From NCBI RefSeq assembly GCF_042186555.1, contig NC_133328.1, forward strand, positions 617,782,092 to 617,846,091: a stretch of 64,000 bases of DNA. Direction: 5' to 3'. This DNA comes from Aquarana catesbeiana. Taxonomy: Eukaryota; Chordata; Amphibia; Anura; Ranidae. Made by a program: the position numbers and the translations under genes. The notes below the pieces were generated by a model. It made no database searches. It was given only the letters and a program-made list of their open reading frames with translations, and had not been told where the DNA came from. This document shows, piece after piece, positions 1 through 9,967 of the stretch (the first letter of the stretch is position 1; the number at the start of each line of letters is the position of its first letter).

Positions 1-417
1 CTGCAGTATGAGTCCTCAAGTCTAATGCCCTACTTTTTTGTTGTGTCTCCCTTCAGTTGCCATTGCTATGGGACATCCCACATAGTAACTACTATGGCTC
101 TGTGTCCCGTGATGTACGATAAGAAAATAGGATTTTTATAATAGCTTACCTGTAAAATCCTTTTCTTTGAAGTACATCATGGGACACAGAGGTCCCTCCC
201 TTCTTTGGTATACACGTGTTTTGTGGCTACAAAACTGAGGCACTCCCAGTAGTGGGAGGGGTTAAATAGGGAGTGCACTTTTTGTCTTAGGGCGTGCCAG
301 TGTCCATCACCTGAAGGTGGCCTATAACCCACATAGTAACTACTATGGCTCTGTGTCCTGTGATGTACTTCAAAGAAAAGGATTTTACAGGTAAGCTGTT
401 ATAAAAATCCTATTTTT
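1..417 (+). repeat. DIRS-type retroelement 3' terminal repeat structure
   Basis: A 41-bp segment at 77-117 recurs directly at 328-368. The stretch 129-195 (AATAGGATTTTTATAATAGC onward) is the reverse complement of about 347-416. Between them lie the motifs ACAAAACTGAG, GGGAGGGGTTAAA and CCAGTGTCC. The same order of motifs (GGACATCC..., GTGTCCCG.AATGTAC, GGTCCCTCCC, TACAAAACTGA, CCAGTGTCCA.TTACCTG) occurs at 6250-6640, 21340-21680 and 40660-40980, each time directly after a tyrosine-recombinase remnant. I therefore read it as the inverted terminal repeat region of a DIRS1-like element whose body lies left of the window. Confidence 0.65.
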
Positions 418-1123
418 GACAATTGTTGTCCAACAAATATCAGCCACAAATGTTGGATGACAGGCTAGTAAATTTTTGGCGGACAACGGTTTGACGTCAG
501 ATTTTCAGATGGTCAATACACAAATCCATCACACAAGTCGAAACTACAAACGCACATGCTCAGAATCGGTGCTCACAAACACGAAATTAGCAGAAGGGGC
601 CCAAAGGGTGGCGCTCAAGAGCTGAAATACCTTGTGGTACGTCACTACGTTCGTGTTTGTGGCACGACAATTGTGTACTGTTTGTATGCAAGACAAGATC
701 CTGGCACACGCCCTTTTGACAAAAATCAGATGCTCGGTTGGCCAACAATCCTACCATGTGTACGAGGCTTTAGGCTGGGTTCACACCATCGCCGCATACG
801 GCTCCCAGCAGGGGTCTGGTGCGTCCTGGTTTACTGTTTCAGGTCCAATTTCAGCCCGAGTTTTTGGCGGAATTCGGACCTAAAACGGACCAAAAGACAC
901 AGAGGGCTCCTGTGCAAATTTGCACCAGAGCCGCAGCGGAAATGTGTGAACTGGCTCCATAGAGAGCCTGTCAAAATCTCCTGCTATTGCAAATTCGATG
1001 CGGGGAGCCCACATCCAACTCGCAATGGTGTGAACCCAGCCTTAGAAATCGAAAAAACTTTAAATCGGTTCTCAGCCAAAAAAACGGGTAACTTACCTAG
1101 AGGCGACAGATAGCGTCACCATC
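418..1123. repeat. Unclassified interspersed repeat hosting a nested MITE
   Basis: Sequence beginning CAATTGTTGTCCAACAAATA and including GACAAGATCCTGGCACACGC looks like an old interspersed repeat. It is split by the TTA-flanked element at 773-1041 and resumes as GAAATCGAAAAAACTTTAAA. The long open frame across it has no recognisable family and spans the repeat boundary, so I do not call a gene. Confidence 0.4.
773..1041. mobile_element. PIF/Harbinger-like MITE with TTA target duplication
   Basis: Left end GGCTGGGTTCACACCAT and right end ATGGTGTGAACCCAGCC are perfect inverted repeats. The 269-bp unit is flanked on both sides by TTA (770-772 and 1042-1044), the typical 3-bp target duplication of PIF/Harbinger elements. 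The GC-rich interior has no coding capacity. Confidence 0.85.
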
Positions 1124-1496
1124 AAATTTGACTGAACTTGAGCAGCTCTGCAAAGAAGATTGCACAAATATTGCAAAGTCTAGATGTGCAAAGTTAGTAG
1201 AGAATTATCCCAACAGACTAAAGGCTGTAATTAAAGCAAAATGTGGTTCAACAAAATACTGACACAAGGGGGTGATCCTTTTTCCAACCCAGTGATTGGT
1301 TTTGAATCTTTTTTTAATTTTTTTTTCTGACATGTTGGTGTTATATCTTTCTCTTGGATGTTATAATTTACACTTAGTAAATACAACTGGTGAAAACAAA
1401 AATGGTGTGTGTCTTAATTTCAGGCTGCAAAGCAACAAAATTTGATTGTTTTAAAGGGGAGGGGGGAAGGGGTAATTCTTTTCTATGCCCACTGTA
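1124..1496 (+). mobile_element. Tc1-like transposon, 3' fragment with transposase C-terminus
   Basis: Translation from 1124 gives LTELEQLCKEDCTN then KSRCAKLVENYPNRLKAVIK and a stop, the typical C-terminus of vertebrate Tc1-family transposases. About 300 bp of untranslated and terminal-repeat sequence follows and ends at CCCACTGTA. The N-terminal two thirds and the left terminal repeat are missing, so it is a dead 5'-truncated copy. Confidence 0.75.
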
Positions 1497-1726
1497 TGCA
1501 TGGCAGCAAAACGGTAATCATGGCTTTATATTTGTTTTGTAGTCCTGTCTAGCCCAGATCCTCTTTACCTACTCTTTTAATAGAATACAATAAATAAAAC
1601 AAGTACTTATTCCTTTTACTGCTGGGTCTTGTAGTCCTTCAGAAGTCATTACATTCTCTAATACCTCCATGAACTGTACACTTTGTTTTTTTTCAATAAT
1701 TTGACAAACCTGCTTTCTGCATCCAG

Positions 1727-1928
1727 GACTGGATTGCCTTAGTGAAAGCAGCCGCTGCAGTGGTCAAGAATAAGGCTACAAGCAAACCGAGGACCAGTGT
1801 GAACAGCAATAAAGACAAAGAAGAAAGAAAAGCACACAAAACGTCTTTCAAAAAAGAGGACACTCCAATTAGTAAACCCCTGGAATTTTTTCACAAGGAG
1901 GAAGAGCCAACGTCCAGCCAGAAACTAG
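1727..1928 (+). CDS. PHF20L1: PHF20L1 internal exon A (linker region after the Tudor domains)
   Basis: The exon follows a CATCCAG acceptor and ends at CTAG|GTATAT. Read in phase 0 it starts DWIALVKAAAAVVKNK and continues into a Lys/Glu/Ser-rich stretch (SKPRTS, NSNKDK, ERKAHK, PTSSQKL), leaving one nucleotide over (phase 1). From memory of the family, vertebrate PHF20L1 has DWIALVKAAAAAAAKNK followed by SKPRTSANSNKDK at the same place, just after the Tudor domains. PHF20L1 is a nuclear reader of methyl-lysine marks on histones and DNMT1; this segment is the disordered, charged linker between the Tudor and PHD modules. No start codon belongs here: the exon is internal, and the upstream exons lie left of the window. 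The poly-alanine run is shorter than I recall for the human protein. The family call is strong; exact ends rest on splice consensus and phase agreement with the next exon. Confidence 0.92.
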
Positions 1929-2149
1929 GTATATTCCCTTAGGTGGAATTTGTGCTTAAGATGGCCGCTTGATGTGACTGTAGCATTATTTATGAACGGC
2001 TAAATATTATCACTGTAGTGACTGAGCACAGGAGGCTGTACCTTTTTTATAGAGGACAAGTCTTTTTTTATTATTATTATTATTATTTATTGAATAGATA
2101 GATTCATGTTTTATTTTAGAGATTTCTCTATCTTAGTTGTACAGTACAT

Positions 2150-2290
2150 TAAACAGGCAAGAGTATTCATAGACCCTGAGTGATAATCTCGTACCTTCAG
2201 GTGATTGGACAGTGGCAAAGCTTTTGAGGACAGATCCCCTGGGTGCCTCCCCTATAACACTAACTTATTCTGTATGTTTTCCATTTTTGC
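2150..2290 (-). repeat. DIRS terminal-repeat fragment, reverse orientation
   Basis: Read on the minus strand the segment gives GTTATAGGGGAGGCACCCAG, then CTTTGCCACTGTCCAATCAC, then CAGGGTCTATGAATACTCTT. This parallels 6460-6560 on the plus strand block by block. It is an isolated fragment of the same DIRS terminal region. Confidence 0.6.
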
Positions 2291-3149
2291 TAGTGTCCTA
2301 AGGTGATGGACCTCTTGTCCCTTGCAGAGAACTCGCTCTTAACTAGTTGATCACACTGGCATTGAAAGCAGGCATTTTGAGGGGCATTTTTAACACTCTT
2401 CAAACGCTTATGTAAATGATACTATGGACAGCACACAGTGCTGTTCATATTATCAAAACATGAAGCTTGAGCGTCGCTTCAAAATTGAAGCCTCATGTCG
2501 AGTCTGGAGGAGTTTGAAGCCTTACAATGCCTCCCATTTGAGTCTATGGTAACACTCCTCAAACGCACTGGCAGGCGTTTGCAGCGCATTTTAAAAAGAG
2601 TTTTAAATACAAAAAAAAAAAAAAAACACGCAGGAGGAATATAATGTCCTACAGTGCCCTATAATCATATAGGAGAGCATAGAGTGTCTTGCAGTCACTT
2701 CCTTCTATGCACTTGTTTGTGCTGCTTGAAGATGGCTGACATCAACTTCTGAGGGTAAGTGCATAAATCATGATACAGGGCATGAAATTGCCCTTTAGAA
2801 TATCTCTGAGAGACAATTGGATGCACCCAATAACGCCTGGATACCCCTCTCCTCTTGCTCGTTTAAGCCAATTGCTCATACATCAGCATCATGTGCAGGA
2901 GGCCAAACATGAGTTAAAGCATAGTATAGGAATCCATGCTTCTGCCGCCTTCACTGCTAATAGAGTATGCACAGGAAACATTCATCATGGCAAGCCACAC
3001 CTCAAATTGTTTATCTCCTGTAATGTTGCGTCCCTTTAAAAAAAACTAAAAAAATAGGCGTTTGTGGAGTAGTATTAACAGGCATCAAACCCGTCAAAAC
3101 CGCGCACATGGCGCTTGGGAGCATTTTTAAAGCACCATTACTGCTTGTA
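2291..3149. other. Intron sequence with an old MITE-like segment, no gene seen
   Basis: From about 2385 to 2610 there are repeated forms of a CTTCAAACGC / CTCCTCAAACGC motif and GCATTTTTAAC, resembling a decayed fold-back element; similar words (GGAGCATTTTTAAAGC) recur at 3117. The open frame at 2770-3039 shows no family features. I see no exon-like signals. Confidence 0.4.
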
Positions 3150-4015
3150 AAATGCCAGTCTAATGCCTAACCTAAGGCGCATTGCTGCCAGTCTAATGCC
3201 TATACTGAAGCGCATTAGCGCCAGTCTATGCCTATACTAAAGCGCATTAACGCCAGTCTAATGCCTATACTGAAGCGCATTAGCGCCAGTCTATGCCTGT
3301 ACTGAAGCGCATTAGCGCCAGTCTATGCCTGTACTGAAGCGCATTAGCGCCAGTCTATGCCTGTACTGAAGCGCATTAGCGCCAGTCTATGCCTATACTG
3401 AAGCGCATTAGCGCCAGTCTATGCCTGTACTGAAGCGCATTAGCGCCAGTCTATGCCTATACTGAAGCGCATTAGCGCCAGTCTATGCCTATACTGAAGC
3501 GCATTAGCGCCAGTCTATGCCTATACTGAAGCGCATTAGCGCCAGTCTATGCCTGTACTGAAGCGCATTAGCGCCAGTCTATGCCTGTACTGAAGCGCAT
3601 TAGCGCCAGTCTATGCCTGTACTGAAGCGCATTAGCGCCAGTCTATGCCTGTACTGAAGCGCATTAGCGCCAGTCTATGCCTATACTGAAGCGCATTAGC
3701 GCCAGTCTATGCCTATACTGAAGCGCATTAGCGCCAGTCTATGCCTATACTGAAGCGCATTAGCGCCAGTCTATGCCTATACTGAAGCGCATTAGCGCCA
3801 GTCTATGCCTATACTGAAGCGCATTAGCGCCAGTCTATGCCTATACTGAAGCGCATTAGCGCCAGTCTATGCCTGTACTGAAGCGCATTAGCGCCAGTCT
3901 GTGCCTATACTGAAGCGCATTAGCGCCAGTCTGTGCCTATACTGAAGTGCTCGCAGGTCTTTGCCTATACTGAAGCGCATTAATGCCAGTCTGTGCCTAT
4001 ACTGAAGTGCATTAA
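3150..4015. repeat. 32-bp minisatellite, about 27 units
   Basis: A unit of the form GCGCATTAGCGCCAGTCTAT + GCCTATACTGAA repeats head to tail with few changes. The main variable site is GTA versus ATA in the spacer. The edges are degenerate (AATGCC, AACGCC, AAGTGC) while the centre is homogeneous, as expected from unequal exchange or replication slippage. Each unit carries the small self-complementary block GCGCATTAGCGC. Confidence 0.95.
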
Positions 4016-5534
4016 CGCTATAGAAGTGTTTGTTAGGGGGTAGAAATTTAGTCAAGTGTAAACAAGCTCTTATTTTATCTTTTGGATTCTTAAACTCTTA
4101 GATCATCTCTTCTACTGCTTTCTAATACCACAGAGTGCATCCAGGTGGGCTTAACCTCAGTAGATCTTGGGAGCTGCTGTACCCAGGTCCCAACTTTGGG
4201 AACTTGTAGTCGGGGTGCATTACAGCTCCAGGGCCATGGTCCAAATGCTGTGGAAACCCGACCCTGAACACCCCTTTGGGGGTATGCCCATCATGATGGG
4301 TGAAGCAGAGACTATATATCCTGTCCAGCATCATGGACAGGCAAGACGGGGTCACCTTGTATCTCTGACCTTTCTGTAAAAACTGGGACCATGTTTGGAA
4401 TGTATTTTCTTTCCAGTGTAAACTTTTCAAAATAAGCACTACATTTTAACCACTTAGAGCTTAGTCTCAGGTGGATAACCCAGGTGTTGCATCACACCAC
4501 TGATCACACACTTTACCTCCGCTTCCACCAAAATAATTTTGCTCAAAGCCTACGCTTGAGATTTGGGAATTGGAGACATCCCACAATGAGATTCTGCATT
4601 CGAGTACTAGGCCTCATGGTAGCCTCCTTTTTGAGGTTGTGTCCTTTGCCCAATTTCATTTAAAGCGGGGTTCCACTCAAATTTTTAACTTAATCTTACC
4701 CCCTTTAGTTAATTGCATAGATGTTCAAATGCCGCATGAAAATTTTTTTTATCGCTGTAATTACCTTTATATTGTACTTTATTGTGGCACTTCCTGTCTC
4801 TCCTCCCATGGGAGTAGGCGTGTTTATTGCCTTTCCCTGGCGCCGCACTGTCTCCTGGGAGCTTAGTGTCAGGCTTCCCAAGATTCAGTGCGTAAACAAT
4901 GATCATGCATGTGAACAAGCTGTGAATGAACAGCATTCACCACATCCAGGAAATCAATGCTTGTGAGCTTCACATGCCCACAAGCAAGATGGAAACAGCC
5001 AGCATCACATTTTTAAAGTTATTCTTCAGTACGAAAACAGACAGAGGCAGAAATATTACACCCAAACTGTGAGTATTATTTTGGAATTAGCAAAGTGTCT
5101 GAATGACCTAAAAAAAAAAAAAAAAAAAAGATTGGTCGCCAGACTCCCAATTTAAGACCGCCCCAACACAACATCTTGTCAACCTGGAACACACATGCTC
5201 CTTCTTTTGACCTGCCTATGCTTTTGTCCAGTGAAGCATAGATTCCCTTACTTGGTGGATCTCTAGTCCAGCCTTAACAGTAGTTAGTTTGAGTTAGAGA
5301 TGGCGCTGGACCAGTAGAATGGTTTGTGACAGATATTCACTGCGGGTGAATGGTGGTGTTGATCTCTCTGTGGAGATATGGGCTGCTACCTTGCTGGTAC
5401 GACAGAGCTGCATACATTTTTTTTTCTGTTCTATTTATAAATTTATATATAATGTTGGTATTTATGAATTGATTTATCATCTTATGTAAACATAGATTAT
5501 TATAGTTTATTATTATTATCATGATTGCTAGAGC
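4016..5534. other. Intron sequence with frog-type repeat fragments, no gene seen
   Basis: A segment at 4668 starts TTTAAAGCGGGGTTCCACTC, a terminal motif I associate with ranid short interspersed elements, and runs to about 5000. An A-tract lies at 5110-5129. A 70-codon open frame at 4167-4379 has no recognisable domain and no splice support, so it is not called. Confidence 0.4.
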
Positions 5535-6645
5535 TTATACTCTTCAGGACAAATCTGCTACGCTTTTACGCGTCCACTCCATCAGATCAGTGGGAATTTC
5601 TTGGGGATTCCGACACCAGGCCTCTGTAGCCTGGCTGTGCCACCTGGTCTTCTGGTCATACCATTTTAAAGCGCTCGATAGAAAATGACTGCGCTACTAT
5701 GCAACAAGAGAAGCTGCTGACACTGCAATGTGACATAATTGTGTAAAAGATTAAAGAAAAAAGTGCAGCACTAAAATAAAATAAGGTTCAATGTGAATTG
5801 AACTAACACTTAAAAGACATGTAAGTGACAAGAATTCACTTATTAATTTTTCACTTTTGCTCAGTTTTCCTTATGAACTTTATTTGCTGATGTTGGAGGA
5901 CATTCCATCTTTAGCTGATTCTCATGGCTCATTGATTTTTGCATAGGTTTATTTTTAGTGTCACCAGCAATTGATTTTGCATTCATGATATGTTTAGCAC
6001 TTATGCACTTTAATATTGGTACACGTTCATCCAATTATTGTCACTTGCATGTCTTTAGTGTGTGTTCAATTCACATTGAACCTTATTTTAGCGCTGCACC
6101 TTTTTTCTTTTATCTTTTTAAAGATCTACTGGGTGTTCCCATTTGTCTGTGAATGCTGCTTTCCCCCCCAAGGTAATTGCAGTGGCATGCTGAAGTTGGG
6201 CATTTTGTTCCTTGTTCTTGGGCCTGTTTGCACAGTTTTGTTTGCCTAGTTTTTGCCCACCCTTCTCATTCATTGATTGGGAGATGTCCCAGGGTCTATG
6301 AATATTTTGCCGGTGTCCTGTAAGTGTACTCTAAGATGAGAGGAATTTTGACTTGCCTGTAAATACCGTATTTTGGAGTACAGAACACAGGTCACCCTCT
6401 CTTCTATTCCATGGCTACTCTGCATTGCTTGCTACAAAACTGAAGACTCACGGAGCGGTCTAGGGTTATAGGGGAGGCTCCCAAGGGGCATGTCCTAAAA
6501 GGCTTTGCCAGTGTCCAATTACCTGCAGATATAACCCAGGGTCTATGAATACTTTGCTTGTATCCTGTACTGTACTCCCAAGATATGGGATTGATGGGCA
6601 AGTCAAAACTCCTTTTTTTTTTCCGGCTGAATGTTTGGTTCGAAC
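5535..6645 (+). pseudogene. DIRS-type element, 3' end with tyrosine recombinase remnant
   Basis: Translation around 5550-5660 gives RVHSIRSVGISWGFRHQASV then a WLCHLVFWSYHF block. This resembles the C-terminal tyrosine recombinase of DIRS elements, including an HxxR motif (HSIR) and the following SW. The coding relic is interrupted by a fold-back element (5759-6112) and resumes near 6116 (KDLLGVP). The element's terminal-repeat region follows at about 6250-6645, with ACAAAACTGAAGACTC, GTTATAGGGGAGGC and CCAGTGTCCAATTACCTG. Frames are broken. The match is by eye to family patterns. Confidence 0.55.
5759..6112. mobile_element. Fold-back MITE inserted in the DIRS relic
   Basis: Left arm AAGTGCAGCACTAAAATAAA + ATAAGGTTCAATGTGAATTG and right arm CAATTCACATTGAACCTTAT + TTTAGCGCTGCACCTT are inverted repeats of about 45 bp. 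The interior is AT-rich and non-coding. Confidence 0.75.
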
Positions 6646-6664
6646 TGTCCAATTTATGACTACC

Positions 6665-7164
6665 TTAAAGTGGTTGTAAACCCACTTTGAGGAAAAAAAA
6701 AAAAACACTAACACCTGCAAGACAAAGGCATAATGAGCTAGTATGCATAGCATACTAGCTCATTATGTAATACTCACCTGAGATCGAAGCCCTTGCTGCA
6801 GTGCCAGTACACAGCACCTCCTCCAGCTTTGATGGCTTTTCATTGGCTTGTGCCTTCTTTTCTGCAATATCCAATACAACAGCTTTGGATGCCAATAAAC
6901 CTTAACAATGAAGAAAGATAGATTATAAATCTATTCAAAGCAAAAAAAAATGCAATAATGCAAGTAAGAGGAAGGCACATGTGACCAAATGTTTATTTTC
7001 TACATTATAACCAAATATTTAAAGTCATGGGGCTACAGCACTAGGCGACAAATACAGTAGAAGAAAAACCTAACTGTTCCCTCCCCCATTCTCCAATTTT
7101 GCCTAACCTGTACAAAAAAGATCTGTAGTGAAAAGTGGTCTGTAAGGGTTTACAACCACTTTAA
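6665..7164. mobile_element. TTAA-flanked MITE carrying a captured PHF20L1 exon
   Basis: The 500-bp element starts and ends with TTAA and has perfect inverted ends TTAAAGTGGTTGTAAACCC / GGGTTTACAACCACTTTAA. TTAA duplication fits piggyBac- or Kolobok-type mobilisation. The left arm (6665-6815) holds a short palindrome AGTATGCATAGCATACT. The right arm (about 7076-7164) holds GTTCCCTCCC...GATCTGTA, which also occurs near exon C at 12895-12950. Between the arms lies the PHF20L1-derived segment. A different TTAAAGTGGTTG element is at 26349-26798, so this end sequence belongs to a multi-copy family. Confidence 0.88.
6816..7077 (-). pseudogene. PHF20L1: Inverted copy of PHF20L1 exon C and its upstream intron, inside a MITE
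   Basis: Read on the minus strand, 6900-6818 equals exon C over all 83 nt with only two changes by eye (ACT to AAT, giving Thr to Asn; TCG to TCA, silent) and no indels. The acceptor (TTCTTCATTGTTAAG) and about 175 bp of the preceding intron follow at roughly 95% identity, out to the GGGAGGGAAC motif. Homology stops at the exon's donor GT: the source continues ATGAAATTGG, the copy continues GCTGTGTACT. On the minus strand the copied exon is still open and meets a consensus donor CTCAG|GTGAGT at 6777. It lies antisense to the gene, in intron A-B, so it cannot substitute for exon C in the sense transcript. Confidence 0.93.
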
Positions 7165-7789
7165 AGTGTATGTGAACTAACTTTTTTATTGATTGGTAAA
7201 GGGGAAAGGGTTAGTTCACCTGTCGAGCTTTTATTGCTTTCTCTGCCCCTATTGAAACCAAAAGTGATAGGAAATCCAAAATTTTAAAGTGGTCAACAGA
7301 GCAAGACGTGACCAGACCTTATGACGAATGTTTCTGTTGCGACTAAGGGGAATTTTGCTCACTTTGGGGAGGTTACCTCTTATTTCCTGTTGCATCTCAA
7401 GGGCTAATAATAAAGGAAAACCTCACACAGACAGCTATTAATAGTTAGTTACATTCAAACTTGACTTGTTCTGTAATGTTGAAGATGTTTTGAAGCTTAA
7501 CCAAGACATGTTTTCATTTCTAAGAAGTGTGAGGAAGGTACCCCAGTGTTCATGTCCGAACAGGTGCACTGTCCCCATAATTAAATCCCTGTGTAAAGGC
7601 AGATGTTGATTGTCCTAGAATGTAGGGGAAAGTTGTGGAACCACCCTGTTCTAGTTACATAACCCCACCCTTTGGTGCCCGGACGTCTGTATAGGTGCAG
7701 GTTTCCCAATGTTTTGGCTTGTTAAATATGTTCCAAGTTCAGAAAAATACCTGTTGATCTGCAAGAAATCCATTGAGTTTCTAACTTAC
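7165..7789. other. Intron sequence with ranid-type repeat fragments
   Basis: The sequence just after the MITE (TTAAAGTGTATGTGAACTAA) looks like the end of another TTAA element. It contains AGTGATAGGAAATCC and TTTCCTGTTGCATCTC motifs that recur at 45960 and 52070. No coding evidence. Confidence 0.4.
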
Positions 7790-9494
7790 TAGGGGTGTGG
7801 AATTTAATCGCTGCATCGCGATTCGGGGGTCCCCGATGCCGCATCGATGCAAGCATCCCGAAAAATCGATGTCGGGTGTGACGTCATCCCGACTTGCCCT
7901 GCCCCTCCCGGAAGTGCGCTCTGAGCGTTTTTTGTTAAAATAGCTTTTGCTATTAAATGCAATTGTAATCCATTAAGTGGTGACCGCTGTATGTGTTTTT
8001 TTTTAAATATATGTAGCTTCATACCTCGTTTTTAGTCTGTGTATATAACTGTTTATTCCACCGCTCATGTGACTGCTCCGTCCGGCCCGCCCCTCTCCTC
8101 TCAGTATCTCCTGACGTCAGCCCCGCCCGCCTCTCTTCTGATCTGATAGCTACAGTTGGTGGGCGGGGCTGAGAACTCCCACTGACGTCAGGAGAGTCAG
8201 AGAGACATGAGACTGAGAGGAGAGAGATGTGGGCCGGACTGAGCAGTCACATTGAGCGGCTTATACAGTTTTATACACAGACTAAAAAAACGAGGTATGG
8301 AAAAAAAAAAAAAAAACACATACAGCGGTCACCACTTAATGGATTACAATTGTATTTATTAACAAAAGCCATTTTGATCAATAATACAGTTATACACAGA
8401 CTAAAAAATAAGATATGAAGCTGCATAAATTTTAAAATGCACATACAGCAGTGGGCACTTAATGGATTATAACTCTGCATTTTTTACCACAAAGGTATTT
8501 TAATAGCTGTATGTAGAGTACAAATGTGTTTGTACTGTACTTACACTGTCTCCTACACGTGCTCTGTGACATTATTTCTCTGCCCCTCCCCCCCCAGTTT
8601 GCACATTCCACTGTGTTAACGCCTAGTGTGCTGGAAGGTGCAAACGAGGGAACCCAGAGAAATGTCATCACAGATACAGTACAGGAACTTCACAGGGCTG
8701 TTTGTCAGTTGTGGATTGTAATACCTCCTGACCTCCCAGCAGCCGTGCGAGTGAACTCCTGTACCCTGTAGTGCACCTGATTAGTGCACTACGTAAAGTG
8801 GAGTTCCACCCGTTTTTTCATTTATTAAAAGTCAGCAGCTACAAAAAGTGTAGCTGCTGCTGACTTTTAATAATCAGACACTCACTTGTCCCACGGTCCA
8901 TCGATGCGGCCACATGGAGCCTCGCTCCTCTCCCCCTCCTCTCCTCGGCGCCGTCGTATCTACTATGGGCAGTGACACCCACCCGTGACAGCTTATGGCT
9001 TCACAGCCGGGCGCAGACTGCATGAGCCGCACTGCGCTCTGCCATTGACCAGCCAATCTTCTGGGACCCAGAAGATCGCTGGCAGGGAGGGGCCGCCTAG
9101 TAAATTTTTTGTTTATTAAAAGTCAGCAGCTACAAAAAAGTGTATCTTCTGACTTTTAATTAAAAGACACTCACCTGTCCCACAATCCAGCGGCGTGGCC
9201 ACCCAAACCCTCCATTCTCTCCCCTGCCTGTCCACGGCGCTGGCAATACTACTGTGGGCATCCGGCTGTGACAGCTCGCAGCTTCACAGCCGGGTGCGCC
9301 TGTCTCACTGCGCTGTCCTGCACAGCCGGGCAATCTTCTGGGAACTGTGATGTGTCCCAGAAGATTGCAGGGAGGAAGGGCCGCCTAGGCGGCCCAAGCG
9401 GAAGTGGGAGCGCGTCAGTAATCGTGATTCATCGTGATATCGAATCGTTGACCAGATAATCGAAACGTGAGACCAGTGAAGATGCGCACCCCTA
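7790..9494. mobile_element. Complete non-autonomous hAT element with 8-bp target duplication
   Basis: Ends TAGGGGTGTG and CGCACCCCTA are imperfect terminal inverted repeats. Perfect 8-bp direct repeats TAACTTAC flank the element (7782-7789 and 9495-9502), the hAT hallmark. It is 1,705 bp with no transposase frame. The interior is modular. A long inverted repeat is centred near 8150: 7937-8040 matches the reverse complement of 8260-8356. A related third unit lies at 8384-8475, and a direct repeat beginning AGTCAGCAGCTACAAA occurs at 8831 and 9121. Subterminal AATCG/CGATT words are frequent. Confidence 0.9.
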
Positions 9495-9967
9495 TAACTT
9501 ACTGTAGTGATCTAGGTGTGGCAGCAGGGAGGGTGGGTCTTAACGCCTACACAAGCATGATGCCACTTACAGCCAATCACTTGATCGGGAAAGGGTTATG
9601 TAGATGTGTAATGATCTGGCATGTAAAAGTATGTAAAACCTCTATTGTGGGATTTTTGAGGCAATAAAAAAAGTATTTTTGAAAAAATGTATTTATTATA
9701 TAGATAGAAAAATTCCCTTAAAATCTCAAACATGTTACATACAAATATTAAAACCTTGTATATTTAAAAAGGAGATACAGTGATACTTTAATCCAACACG
9801 TTTCAATGGGTAATGGTTATTAAAATTTTAATCAAGGATATTGTATTACTATTTTTAAATACATGGTTGATCAAATAGCAGGTGCATTCCCCATGAAATC
9901 AGCAAAGGAGGTCCAAAAATCACTTAGTGAACCGTAGTTCTCTACAGGACGGCCGGATGTTACATAT

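Noticed and set aside
556..1113. 185-codon open frame at the left of the window
   Set aside because: It crosses the boundaries of a TTA-flanked MITE and its host repeat, has no family features and no splice logic. Chance frame in a repeat.
3150..4015. Regular repeat considered as a CRISPR array
   Set aside because: Units are contiguous without unique spacers and the genome is vertebrate; it is a minisatellite.
4167..4379. 70-codon frame with HHGQARRGHL near its end, overlapped by a minus frame
   Set aside because: No recognised domain, no start context or splice signals, and overlapping frames on both strands suggest chance.
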